Assembly: GCF_011090165.1 (NCBI RefSeq)
Contig: NZ_JAADJT010000015.1
Span: 62,001 to 126,000 of the forward strand
From: Duganella aceris
GTDB lineage: Bacteria; Pseudomonadota; Gammaproteobacteria; Burkholderiales; Burkholderiaceae_D
Direction: 5' to 3'
DNA: 64,000 nucleotides
The notes under the pieces were generated by a model that saw only the letters and a program-made list of their open reading frames with translations, was not told the origin of the DNA and searched no databases. Of the stretch, positions 1 through 7,183 are shown piece by piece. The translations under genes were made by a program, and so were the position numbers. Position 1 is the stretch's first letter. Every line of letters starts with the position of its first letter.

Positions 1-429
1 ACCAAGCCGGCCGACTACGACAACAGCTGGTGGCAGCTGCGCGAGCAGTACATGGGCATGAAGCGACCGGTGGCGATCGACGGCGCGAACGGCTTCGACG
101 CCGGCGCCAAGTATCACGTCGCCGCCGACGTCTCGTACGCCCGCTACTTCCTGGCCGACATGCTGCAGTTCCAGTTCCACCGCGCGCTGTGCCGCGAAGC
201 CGGCTACAGCGGCCCGCTGAACCGCTGCTCGGTGTTCGACAACGCCAAGGCCGGCGCCAAGCTGCAGCAGGTGCTGGAACTGGGCGCCAGCAAGCCATGG
301 CCGGAAGCCTTGAAAGCGATCTCCGGCGAAGACAGGATAGACGGCGGCGCGCTGCTCGACTACTTCGCCCCGCTGAAGACCTGGCTGGACCAGCAAAACG
401 CCGCCTTCGCAGCGGCCGAGAAGAAGTAA
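1..429 (+). CDS. Peptidase family M2 (angiotensin-converting-enzyme-like dipeptidyl carboxypeptidase), C-terminal part
   Basis: The reading frame is open from base 1 to the TAA at 427-429, so the start lies outside the window and about 142 C-terminal residues are present. The segment YARYFLADMLQFQFHRALC matches the conserved C-terminal helix of ACE-type M2 peptidases, followed by a conserved cysteine region and the LxxLxPLxxWL ending typical of the family. The HExxH zinc site lies upstream and is not visible. Family members are zinc dipeptidyl carboxypeptidases, usually exported. The next gene is convergent. Alternative: none obvious. Confidence 0.8.
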   Translation, partial: TKPADYDNSWWQLREQYMGMKRPVAIDGANGFDAGAKYHVAADVSYARYFLADMLQFQFHRALCREAGYSGPLNRCSVFDNAKAGAKLQQVLELGASKPWPEALKAISGEDRIDGGALLDYFAPLKTWLDQQNAAFAAAEKK

Positions 430-455
430 CGCCACCCCGCACGGCGACACAAGGG

Positions 456-476
456 GCAGCTCCCGCAGGGAGCTGC
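456..476. terminator. GC-rich hairpin between convergent genes
   Basis: A perfect 9-bp stem (GCAGCTCCC / GGGAGCTGC) with a GCA loop lies 27 bp after the M2 peptidase stop and before the convergent TetR gene. No T-run follows, so it may be a weak or Rho-assisted terminator. A second small inverted repeat (CAGACC-CTG-GGTCTG) lies at 492-506. Confidence 0.45.
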
Positions 477-541
477 GGGCGTAGCCCTCTCCAGACCCTG
501 GGTCTGACCCTAGGCGCAAGCCTCGGGGTTCGCCGCGCCGA

Positions 542-1111
542 TCAAGGCAGCAGTCCCGCCGCCCGATACGCAGCCAGCGTGGTGTCGAACACCTTCACAT
601 CATCGCAGCCGCGCGCCACCAGCTGCGCCCCCTCGATCGCCGAGAACACCGCCAACGCCTGCGCCTTGACCGCCGCCGCATCCAGCTTCGGCTTGCCGAT
701 CGCCAGCACCCGCGCCAGCCACTCCACGATTTTGGTCGTGAAGCGCTCCACCTCCACCCGCACCTCCGGCGCCAGGTCGGGCCGCTCGGCCGCCAGGATC
801 CCCGCCATGCACATGCGGTTCTCGCGCAGCAGCGTGTTGCGGAACACATCCGCATACTTGGCGATGCAGTCCTGCCACGCCACGCCATCGGCCAGCAAGC
901 CCTCCAGATAGGTCAAAAACTCCTCGGTGTACTGGCGCGCCAGCTCCGCGCCCAGGTCGCCCTTGGTCGGAAAGTAGTAGTGGATGCTGGAACTCTTGAC
1001 CCCCACCGCCTCCGCCAGATCGCGGAAACTCAGCGCGTTGTAGCCGCGCGCCTGCACCATCAGCCGCGCGGCCGCCATCACTTCCTGCTTCTTGTCGCTT
1101 GCCATACCCAC
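542..1111 (-). CDS. TetR/AcrR family transcriptional regulator
   Basis: A 189-residue protein of usual TetR length. Residues about 8-55 form the N-terminal helix-turn-helix (ALSFRDLAEAVGVKSSSIHYYFPTKGDL), with the diagnostic YYFPTKGDL of the recognition helix. The remainder is the variable ligand-binding domain (ends LAAYRAAGLLP). It is divergent from a glutathione S-transferase gene at 1253, and two similar 16-bp dyads lie between the two starts, so it probably represses itself and the transferase. The start at 1111 gives MGMASDKKQE; an ATG two codons later is also possible. The ligand is unknown; the arrangement resembles electrophile-sensing repressors such as NemR, but that is inference. 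Confidence 0.88.
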   Translation of the reverse strand: MGMASDKKQEVMAAARLMVQARGYNALSFRDLAEAVGVKSSSIHYYFPTKGDLGAELARQYTEEFLTYLEGLLADGVAWQDCIAKYADVFRNTLLRENRMCMAGILAAERPDLAPEVRVEVERFTTKIVEWLARVLAIGKPKLDAAAVKAQALAVFSAIEGAQLVARGCDDVKVFDTTLAAYRAAGLLP

Positions 1112-1163
1112 CCCTGATCAAAAAAATCGCTTGACGCGACGAAACGTCCGGCCTATTATTTTA

Positions 1164-1235
1164 TCTATCGATAGATAGACAAATCCGGAAACGTCTGTTT
1201 ATGATGCCATTCTAATCTATCTACCGAAAGGTAGA
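1164..1235. promoter_or_regulatory. Two TetR-type operators in the divergent tetR/GST promoter region
   Basis: TCTATCGATAGATAGA (1164-1179) and TCTACCGAAAGGTAGA (1220-1235) agree with TCTAYCGAWAGRTAGA. The second has perfect 6-bp arms around GAAA; the first contains a perfect 16-bp palindrome shifted by two bases (1162-1177). Their centres are 56 bp apart. The first is about 50 bp upstream of the TetR start and the second is 17 bp upstream of the transferase start. This is expected for a repressor controlling both directions; binding itself is inferred. Confidence 0.7.
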
Positions 1236-1252
1236 GCAAACGAAAGTAAAAA

Positions 1253-1903
1253 ATGAAAATCCACGACGCCCCAGGCTTCCCCAACCCCGCCCGCATCCGC
1301 ATCGTCCTCGCCGAAAAGGGCATGGACCAGGACATCGACTTCGTCCACGTCGACCTGTTCGCGGCCGAGCACAAGCAGCCGGCCTTCCTGGCCAGGAACC
1401 CGACCGGCGTGGTGCCGGTGCTGGAACTGGACGACGGCCTGTTCATCGCCGAATCGATCGCCATCACCGAATACCTGGACAACCTGGACGGCAACCCGAT
1501 CCTGACCGGCACCACGCTGCGCGAAAAAGCCGTGATCCACATGATGCAAAAGCGCGCCGACGACCAGATGATCGACGCCATCGGCAACTACTTCCACCAC
1601 GCCACGCCCGGCCTGGGCGACACGCTGCAAGCGTACAAGAGCCCGGAATGGGCACACCGCAAGGAATGGGGCGAGCGCCAGCTGGCGAAATTCAAGGACG
1701 GCATGCGCTACTTCAACGAGGTGCTGAGCACGCAGCCCTACATCGCCGGCGACAAGTTCTCGGTGGCCGACATCACCGTCTACTGCGCGCTGCTGCACGC
1801 CGCCTTCCCCGGCGTCACGGTGCCGGAAGACTGCCCGGCACTGGCGGCGTGGCAGAAGAAGATCGCCGAGCGCCCAAGCGTAAAAAACCGCAGCGGCCAA
1901 TAA
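1253..1903 (+). CDS. Glutathione S-transferase family protein
   Basis: A 216-residue cytosolic GST. The N-terminal thioredoxin-like domain (about 1-80) has the PNPARIRI segment near the glutathione site, the cis-proline in NPTGVVPVLEL and the glutathione-binding ES in FIAESIAITEYL. The C-terminal helical domain carries the conserved FSVADITVYCAL motif. It conjugates or reduces small electrophiles with glutathione; the substrate is unknown. It is divergent from the TetR gene and preceded by a shared operator. The gene ends just before a long palindromic element and a terminator shared with the convergent TonB receptor gene. Confidence 0.9.
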   Translation: MKIHDAPGFPNPARIRIVLAEKGMDQDIDFVHVDLFAAEHKQPAFLARNPTGVVPVLELDDGLFIAESIAITEYLDNLDGNPILTGTTLREKAVIHMMQKRADDQMIDAIGNYFHHATPGLGDTLQAYKSPEWAHRKEWGERQLAKFKDGMRYFNEVLSTQPYIAGDKFSVADITVYCALLHAAFPGVTVPEDCPALAAWQKKIAERPSVKNRSGQ

Positions 1904-1916
1904 CCCCAATCCCGCC

Positions 1917-1999
1917 GGTGTCAGTGCCGACATTCGGACATCGGCGGAACTTTCCAGCGCCTGGAAGTTCGCAAATGTCCGAATGTCGGCACTGACACC
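1917..1999. repeat. Dispersed palindromic element, copy 1 (24-bp arms, long loop)
   Basis: The left arm 1917-1940 starts GGTGTCAGTGCCGACA and ends GGACA; the right arm 1976-1999 is its exact reverse complement. The same arm sequence occurs at 27494 and 48003. The 35-base loop differs from the other copies and holds its own imperfect inverted repeat (GAACTTTCCAG / CTGGAAGTTC). It sits between convergent genes (GST and TonB receptor). Confidence 0.9.
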
Positions 2000-2004
2000 C
2001 AAAT

Positions 2005-2039
2005 AAAAAAAACCTCGCCTAGGCGAGGTTTCAAGTTTT
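2005..2039. terminator. Bidirectional Rho-independent terminator
   Basis: An A-run (2005-2012), a perfect stem CCTCGCCT/AGGCGAGG (2013-2028) and a T-rich tail. It reads as an intrinsic terminator for the GST gene and, on the other strand, for the TonB receptor gene whose stop is at 2052. Confidence 0.85.
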
Positions 2040-2051
2040 GCGTGGCGCTTG

Positions 2052-4796
2052 TTAGAACTTGTAGTTCATGCCCGCCAGCACGGTGCGGCCGTACTTCGCG
2101 TATTCCAGCTGCTGCGAACGGTCGCCGTTGTATGTTTCATAGGCGGCGTTACGCAGGTTGTTCACTTGCAGCACCAGGCCCAGGCCCTTCAGCGAACCGG
2201 TTTCGAACGAGTAACCGATCTGGAAGTCGATCACATTCTCGCCGACCACGTAGCGCAGCGCGCGGTCGTTCGAGAAGTTGCCGATCTCGCCGACGAAGTC
2301 GGAACGACGACGTTGGCTGATGCGGGTTTCGAAGCCGTTCTTCTCGTAATAGGCGGTCAGGTTGCTGACGCGCTTCGACAAGCCCGGCAGCGGGATGTTC
2401 TGGCCAATGCTGCCGCTCGGATCTTCGATCGAGATCTTGCTGTCGGTGTAGGTGGTGCTGGCGGTGACGCCGAAACCATCCAACGCCTTGCTCAGCATGT
2501 TCAACGGCATCGACGCCGACAGTTCCACGCCCTTCAGGTTGCCGCCGTTACCGTTGTACGGCGCGGTGTAGTTACCGGTCACCGTATGCAACGGGAAGCT
2601 CGGATCGTTGCCCACCATGCCAGGCGGAATGTAGGCGGTGAAGTCATACGAACGCGTCTGCGTGAAGATGTAGGTGTCCAGCTTCTTGAAGAACGCCGCC
2701 GCCGCGAAGTAAGCCTTCTTGTCGAAATACTTCTCGTACGAGATGTCGAAGGCCTTGGCGCGCCATGGATCCAGCTGGGCGTTGCCGCCGCTGGCGCCCG
2801 GCTCGCGCTTGGTGGTGTCGATGCCGAAGTCCAGCGCCGAACGCAGCTGGTCGACGCGCGGACGCGCCAGTTGCTTGGCCAACGCCAGACGCACGGTCTG
2901 CTGGTTGGCCAGGCCGAACGCCAGGTTCATGCTTGGCAATACGTCGGTGTATTTCTTGCCGTCGTTGATAGGCTTGATGGCGCCGGTGGTGTTGTCGTAC
3001 CAGCGCGAGGCCGACGACTGGTCGGTGCGCTGCACTTGCACGCCGACGTTACCGCGCAGGCTGACCGCGCCCAGGTCCGCTTCGATGTTGGCCTTGGCGA
3101 ACGCGGTGGTGATCTTCTCGCTGACTTCCCAGGTCTTGGCGATCAGGTAGCCTTCGGTGTCGTTCGGGGCGAAGGTCATGTACTTGTTGACCACGGCCGG
3201 CACGTTCCAGGTCGGGATGAAGCCGGCGCCGGCGAAGCCCAGGTCGGCCGACTGGTAGAACAGGTCGGACGAGATGGTGGTCGGCGCACCCTTCAGGTTG
3301 ATGTTGCCTTCAGGCTGGTGCTTGTTCTTGGTGCGGTCGGCGTAGTTGGCGCCGATGTCGAAGCTGGAGAAGGCTTTTTCCAGCGCGCCCGAGGCCTGGA
3401 TGTTGGCGACCAGCTTGAAGCCCTTCAGCTCGTCTTCCACGCTCGGCGTCTTGCCGTAGCCGGAACCGTAGATGGTGTTGCGCACGTACAGGCTGTTGGG
3501 GTTGCTGTAGTCGCGGCCCGGGGTCAGCTGCGAGTAGCCGCCGTTGCCGTAGGTCAGCTTGACCGAATCCAGGAACGGATCGCCGGCGGCGTTGCTCATC
3601 TGCAGATTGTTTTCCAGGCTCAGCTCGTTACGCTTGGCTTTCGAGTAGTTCAGGTCGGCGAACAGCGACCAGCCGTCCATCTTGAAATCATTGCTCCAGC
3701 CGGCGGCGCGGATGTCGTCCTTGCGCTTGTTGTACATGCCGCGCACCAATGGATACACGTTGTTGGCGGTGCCGCTGGCGATGGTGCCGCCGTTGATCAC
3801 GGCCGGATTGTAGAGCAGGCCCGGCTCGTAGCCGCCGTTCCAGCCGCTCAGGTTGATCTCGATCTGGTTGGCGGTCTCTTCGCTCTTGAAGCGCGAGGCG
3901 TACACGTCGACGATGCTGGTCCATTGCTTGTTCGGACGGTATTGCAGCACGCCCATCAGGCCGTCGCGTTCGTTGCGGCCGCTGCGCGCGACCGCCTTGA
4001 TGCCGTCCGAGCCGAAGGTGCCGGCCGGCAGGCCCGGACGCGCGTCGCGCTTCCATGGCTCGTACAGCCCGGTCTCGTTCGACAGGATCGGGGTTTCCAG
4101 GTGGGCGTAGCCCAGCGCGATACCGATCGTGCGGTTGGCGAACTGGTCGATGTAGCTGGCGCTGACGCGGTTGCCGGTGTCCTTGGCGTCGCCGATCTTG
4201 CCCAGCGAATTGCGCTCGCCACGGGCGTTCAGCGCCACGGTGCGGCCGCCAAAGCTCAGCGGACGCACGGTCTGCATGTCGATCGTGCCCGACAGGCCCT
4301 GGCCGATCAGGCCGGCGTCCGGGGTTTTGTAGACGGTCACGCCGGCCATCAGTTCGGACGGGTACTGGTCGAATTCGACGCTGCGGTTGTCGCCGGTGCT
4401 GACTTGCTCGCGGCCGTTCAACAGCGTGGTCGAGAAGTCCGGCGACAGGCCGCGCACGCTGATGACCTGGGCGCGGCCGGCGACGCGCTGCGCGGCCAGA
4501 CCCGGCAGGCGCGAGATCGATTCGGCGATCGACACGTCCGGCAGCTTGCCGATGTCTTCGGCGGAGATGGCTTCCACGATGGAGCTGGAATCTTTTTTGA
4601 CCGAGATCGCGTCCTCGATACCGCGACGGATACCGGACACGACCACGGCGGTCATCGGCGCTTCGGCCGCTTGCGGCGCGTCGCTGGTTTGCGCGTGCAG
4701 CGGGCTGGCGAAGGCGGCCACGAACAAGGCGCAGCCGGCGGCGACAGGTTTCAGTGGGAATGCAGCGGCTTTGCTGCGCTTAGTTGCGATAGTCAT
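2052..4796 (-). CDS. TonB-dependent outer-membrane receptor, probably for maltodextrins
   Basis: A 914-residue receptor of the Xanthomonas/Caulobacter type. It has a signal peptide (about 1-36, ending ASPLHAQ), a TonB-box-like region (MTAVVVSG, about 48-55), a plug with DAISVKKDSSSIVEAISAEDIGKLPD and SISRLPGL, then a 22-strand-type barrel ending in MNYKF, the aromatic C-terminus typical of outer-membrane proteins. Divergent neighbours are a GH13 amylase and a glycosidase-esterase, as in known starch/maltodextrin uptake loci, so it probably imports malto-oligosaccharides using TonB energy. The substrate is inferred from context only. A TTGACA-like -35 box on this strand (4938-4943) is a possible promoter. 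Confidence 0.88.
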   Translation of the reverse strand: MTIATKRSKAAAFPLKPVAAGCALFVAAFASPLHAQTSDAPQAAEAPMTAVVVSGIRRGIEDAISVKKDSSSIVEAISAEDIGKLPDVSIAESISRLPGLAAQRVAGRAQVISVRGLSPDFSTTLLNGREQVSTGDNRSVEFDQYPSELMAGVTVYKTPDAGLIGQGLSGTIDMQTVRPLSFGGRTVALNARGERNSLGKIGDAKDTGNRVSASYIDQFANRTIGIALGYAHLETPILSNETGLYEPWKRDARPGLPAGTFGSDGIKAVARSGRNERDGLMGVLQYRPNKQWTSIVDVYASRFKSEETANQIEINLSGWNGGYEPGLLYNPAVINGGTIASGTANNVYPLVRGMYNKRKDDIRAAGWSNDFKMDGWSLFADLNYSKAKRNELSLENNLQMSNAAGDPFLDSVKLTYGNGGYSQLTPGRDYSNPNSLYVRNTIYGSGYGKTPSVEDELKGFKLVANIQASGALEKAFSSFDIGANYADRTKNKHQPEGNINLKGAPTTISSDLFYQSADLGFAGAGFIPTWNVPAVVNKYMTFAPNDTEGYLIAKTWEVSEKITTAFAKANIEADLGAVSLRGNVGVQVQRTDQSSASRWYDNTTGAIKPINDGKKYTDVLPSMNLAFGLANQQTVRLALAKQLARPRVDQLRSALDFGIDTTKREPGASGGNAQLDPWRAKAFDISYEKYFDKKAYFAAAAFFKKLDTYIFTQTRSYDFTAYIPPGMVGNDPSFPLHTVTGNYTAPYNGNGGNLKGVELSASMPLNMLSKALDGFGVTASTTYTDSKISIEDPSGSIGQNIPLPGLSKRVSNLTAYYEKNGFETRISQRRRSDFVGEIGNFSNDRALRYVVGENVIDFQIGYSFETGSLKGLGLVLQVNNLRNAAYETYNGDRSQQLEYAKYGRTVLAGMNYKF

Positions 4797-5015
4797 TCAA
4801 TGTCCCCTCACACACGACAGTTATTCCCGCCAACATCAGCCGCTCCGCGTTCGGGGCGTCTCAAACTACACGGGATCCAAGAAGTAAACGTTCTCAAAGA
4901 CGTTCTAGGGCGAATTCTGTACTAAAACTAGATTTGATGTCAACCAAACTTCAAGCACGCTACGCCGTAGAAGCCAGTATCTATGCGTCTCCCCCAGCAG
5001 AAAACGGTTTCTCGT

Positions 5016-5063
5016 TGTATTTCGGCTACAGAGAGCATTGTCTCGATGTGTAGTAGAACTACA
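5016..5063. promoter_or_regulatory. Tandem dyad operators, starch locus
   Basis: TGTAGTAGAACTACA at 5049-5063 is a perfect 15-bp palindrome (6-bp arms, 3-base centre). TGTATTTCGGCTACA at 5016-5030 is a weaker copy exactly 33 bp away, about three helical turns, which fits co-operative binding by one regulator. A further copy lies at 5285. No regulator gene is present in the locus; a LacI-type sugar regulator is a guess. Confidence 0.55.
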
Positions 5064-5208
5064 AATACGTGCGTCAAAGACGACAAATATGAAACCAAAC
5101 CTCAAATCCAGCGCGTCGGCGCGGGTAAATGTTGCCCATTGAAAATGTCGTCACGCAAGAAAACCACCGTTTTATGTATTTCGACTAAATTTCGTGCTGT
5201 CAGCCGCG

Positions 5209-5237
5209 TTGATACGCCAGCACATTCAGGGTATTCT
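5209..5237 (+). promoter_or_regulatory. Candidate sigma-70 promoter of the amylase operon
   Basis: TTGATA (5209-5214), a 17-bp spacer and TATTCT (5232-5237) predict a transcript start near 5244, about 80 bases before the amylase ATG. The operator-like dyad at 5285-5299 would lie about 40 bases downstream of the start. Assigned by eye only. Confidence 0.45.
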
Positions 5238-5284
5238 CTTGCAAAATCAAGGCGCCGGCCCCTGGAACGAAAGATTCGAGACCC

Positions 5285-5299
5285 TGTAGTACGACTACG
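5285..5299. promoter_or_regulatory. Third starch-locus dyad, upstream of the amylase gene
   Basis: TGTAGTACGACTACG matches the 5049-5063 dyad at all positions of the arms except the last base. It sits 24 bp before the amylase ATG, a position that suits a repressor acting as a roadblock. Confidence 0.55.
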
Positions 5300-5323
5300 T
5301 AGCGCCGCCAACATGGAGACCAG

Positions 5324-7183
5324 ATGAAGAAAACCACCCCAGCGCTGCTGCTCGCCGCCCTGCTGCCCCTGTGTGCCTACGGCGCGGCGCAGGACTACCG
5401 CATCGACCACATGGATCCGCCGTCCTGGTGGACCGGCATGCACAACAGCAAATTGCAGCTGATGGTGCACGGCCCGCACATCGCCGACCTGGCGCCGACG
5501 CTCGACTACGCCGGCGTGCGCATCGCCGCGGTCTCGCGGGTGGCCAACCAGAACTACCTGTTCATCGACCTGGAGATCGCGCCCGACGCCGCGCCCGGCA
5601 AGCTGGGCCTGGTCTTCAAGCGCGGCGGCCAGACGCTGCGCTACGCCTACCAGCTGGCGGCGCGCGCCAGGGACTCGGCGCAGCGCACCGGCTTCACCAG
5701 CGCCGACGCCATCTACCAGGTCATGCCCGACCGCTTCGCCAACGGCAATCCGGGCAACGACAGCGCGCCCGGCATGACCGAGCAGCCCAACCGCGCCCAA
5801 GGCTACGGCCGCCACGGCGGCGACATCCAGGGCATGGCCGACCACCTCGACTACATCGCCGGCATGGGCTTTACCATGATCTGGCCGACGCCGCTGCTGG
5901 AATCGAACATGCCGGCCGTGTCCTACCACGGCTACGCCGCCACCAACCACTACCGCATCGACCCGCGCTACGGCAGCAACGAAGAGTTCCGCGACTTCGT
6001 GGCGCAAGCGCGCGCCAAGGGCGTCGGCGTGATCCAGGACGTGGTGCTGAACCACATCGGCACCAAGCACTGGTGGATGCAGGACCTGCCGACGCCGGAC
6101 TGGCTCAGCTACCAGGGCACGTTCGTGCCGACCCAGCACCACCGCGTCGCGCTGCAGGATCCGTACGCGTCGCAGGAGGACAAGCGCAACTTCACCGCCG
6201 GCTGGTTCTCGAAAGCCATGCCGGACCTGAACCAGGCCAATCCATTCCTCGCCACCTATCTGATTCAAAACAACATCTGGTGGATCGAATACGCCGGTCT
6301 GGCCGGCCTGCGCGTCGACACCTACGGCTACTCCAACACCGAGTTCCTCAGCCGCTGGTCCGGCAGCGTGATGGCCGAGTATCCGAGGCTGAACCTGGTG
6401 GGCGAGGAATGGAGCACGCTGATCCCGGTGGTCGCGCACTGGCAGGAGGGCAAGCGCAACTTCGACGGCTACGTCTCGCACATGCCGAGCATGATGGACT
6501 TTCCGCTGAACGACGCCATGCGCCGCGCGCTGGCCGCGCCGGACGGCGCCGAGCAAGGCCTGAACACCCTCTACGAGGCGCTGTCGCAGGATTACCTGTA
6601 TGCGGATCCGGGCAACTTGGTGCTGTTCGAAGGGAACCACGACCTGTCGCGCATCTACAGCGAACTGAATGAGGATCCGGACCTGTTCCGCATGGCGATG
6701 GCCTTCGTCGCCACCGCGCCGCGCATCCCGCAGTTCTACACCGGCAGCGAGATCCTGATGACCAGCGCCACCAGGCAGCGCGACGACGCCTCCTACCGCC
6801 GCGACTTCCCGGGCGGCTGGAGCGGCGACCAGGTCGACGCCTTCACCGGCGCCGGGCTGGAGCCGCGGCAGGCCGCCGCGCAAGCCTATGTGCGCAAGCT
6901 GTTCAACTGGCGCAAGGGTGCGTCGGTGATCCATCACGGTAAGCTGATGCACTACGGGCCGGAGCAAAACACCTACGTCTACTTCCGCTACGACGGCGCC
7001 AAAAAAGTCATGGTCGCCCTCAACAAGAACAAGAGCGACACCGTGCTCAAGACCGCGCGCTTCCACGAGATGCTGCACGGCGCGCGCGCCGGCGTGGACG
7101 TCATCAGCGGGCAGCGCGTATCGCTGGACGGTGAAGTGAAACTGCCGGCACGCTCGGCGCTGATACTGGAGATCGAACAATGA
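5324..7183 (+). CDS. GH13 alpha-amylase family enzyme (cyclomaltodextrinase/neopullulanase-like), exported
   Basis: A 619-residue protein with a signal peptide (about 1-22). Residues about 23-115 form an N-terminal beta domain like that of cyclomaltodextrinases and SusA-type enzymes. The (beta/alpha)8 domain shows region I DVVLNH (239-244), the nucleophile in GLRVDTYGY (Asp332), the acid/base in VGEEW (Glu361) and region IV FEGNHD (transition-state Asp440). It should hydrolyse alpha-1,4 links in maltodextrins or cyclodextrins, probably in the periplasm. The stop codon overlaps the next start (ATGA at 7180-7183), so the two enzymes are translationally coupled. It is divergent from the TonB receptor. 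Confidence 0.92.
   Translation: MKKTTPALLLAALLPLCAYGAAQDYRIDHMDPPSWWTGMHNSKLQLMVHGPHIADLAPTLDYAGVRIAAVSRVANQNYLFIDLEIAPDAAPGKLGLVFKRGGQTLRYAYQLAARARDSAQRTGFTSADAIYQVMPDRFANGNPGNDSAPGMTEQPNRAQGYGRHGGDIQGMADHLDYIAGMGFTMIWPTPLLESNMPAVSYHGYAATNHYRIDPRYGSNEEFRDFVAQARAKGVGVIQDVVLNHIGTKHWWMQDLPTPDWLSYQGTFVPTQHHRVALQDPYASQEDKRNFTAGWFSKAMPDLNQANPFLATYLIQNNIWWIEYAGLAGLRVDTYGYSNTEFLSRWSGSVMAEYPRLNLVGEEWSTLIPVVAHWQEGKRNFDGYVSHMPSMMDFPLNDAMRRALAAPDGAEQGLNTLYEALSQDYLYADPGNLVLFEGNHDLSRIYSELNEDPDLFRMAMAFVATAPRIPQFYTGSEILMTSATRQRDDASYRRDFPGGWSGDQVDAFTGAGLEPRQAAAQAYVRKLFNWRKGASVIHHGKLMHYGPEQNTYVYFRYDGAKKVMVALNKNKSDTVLKTARFHEMLHGARAGVDVISGQRVSLDGEVKLPARSALILEIEQ

Larger units (their letters stand above)
4797..5323. 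promoter_or_regulatory. 527-bp divergent control region of the starch locus
   Basis: A gene-free stretch, clearly richer in A+T than its flanks, between the TonB receptor and amylase starts. It holds a minus-strand TTGACA (4938-4943) upstream of the receptor, an 11-bp palindrome CTACGCCGTAG (4960-4970), paired ACGTTCT direct repeats (4888-4894 and 4900-4906), a plus-strand promoter candidate (5209-5237) and three copies of a TGTAGT-N3-ACTACA dyad. A 114-codon open frame (4983-5327) runs through it but has no family features and overlaps the amylase start, so it is not called. Confidence 0.7.

Noticed and set aside
492..506. Inverted repeat CAGACC-CTG-GGTCTG as a possible sixth palindromic element
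   Set aside because: Too short and lacks the GGKGTCAG ends and the CCGTAGC core; at most a decayed remnant.
2049..4925. A 958-codon open frame antisense to the TonB receptor
   Set aside because: Shadow frame; the receptor has signal peptide, plug and barrel C-terminus on the minus strand.
5016..5063. Assignment of the starch-locus dyads to MalT
   Set aside because: MalT boxes are short asymmetric GGGGA-type sites; these are palindromes, so a different regulator is expected.
4983..5327. A 114-codon open frame in the starch-locus control region
   Set aside because: No ribosome-binding site or family features, runs through the operators and overlaps the amylase start.
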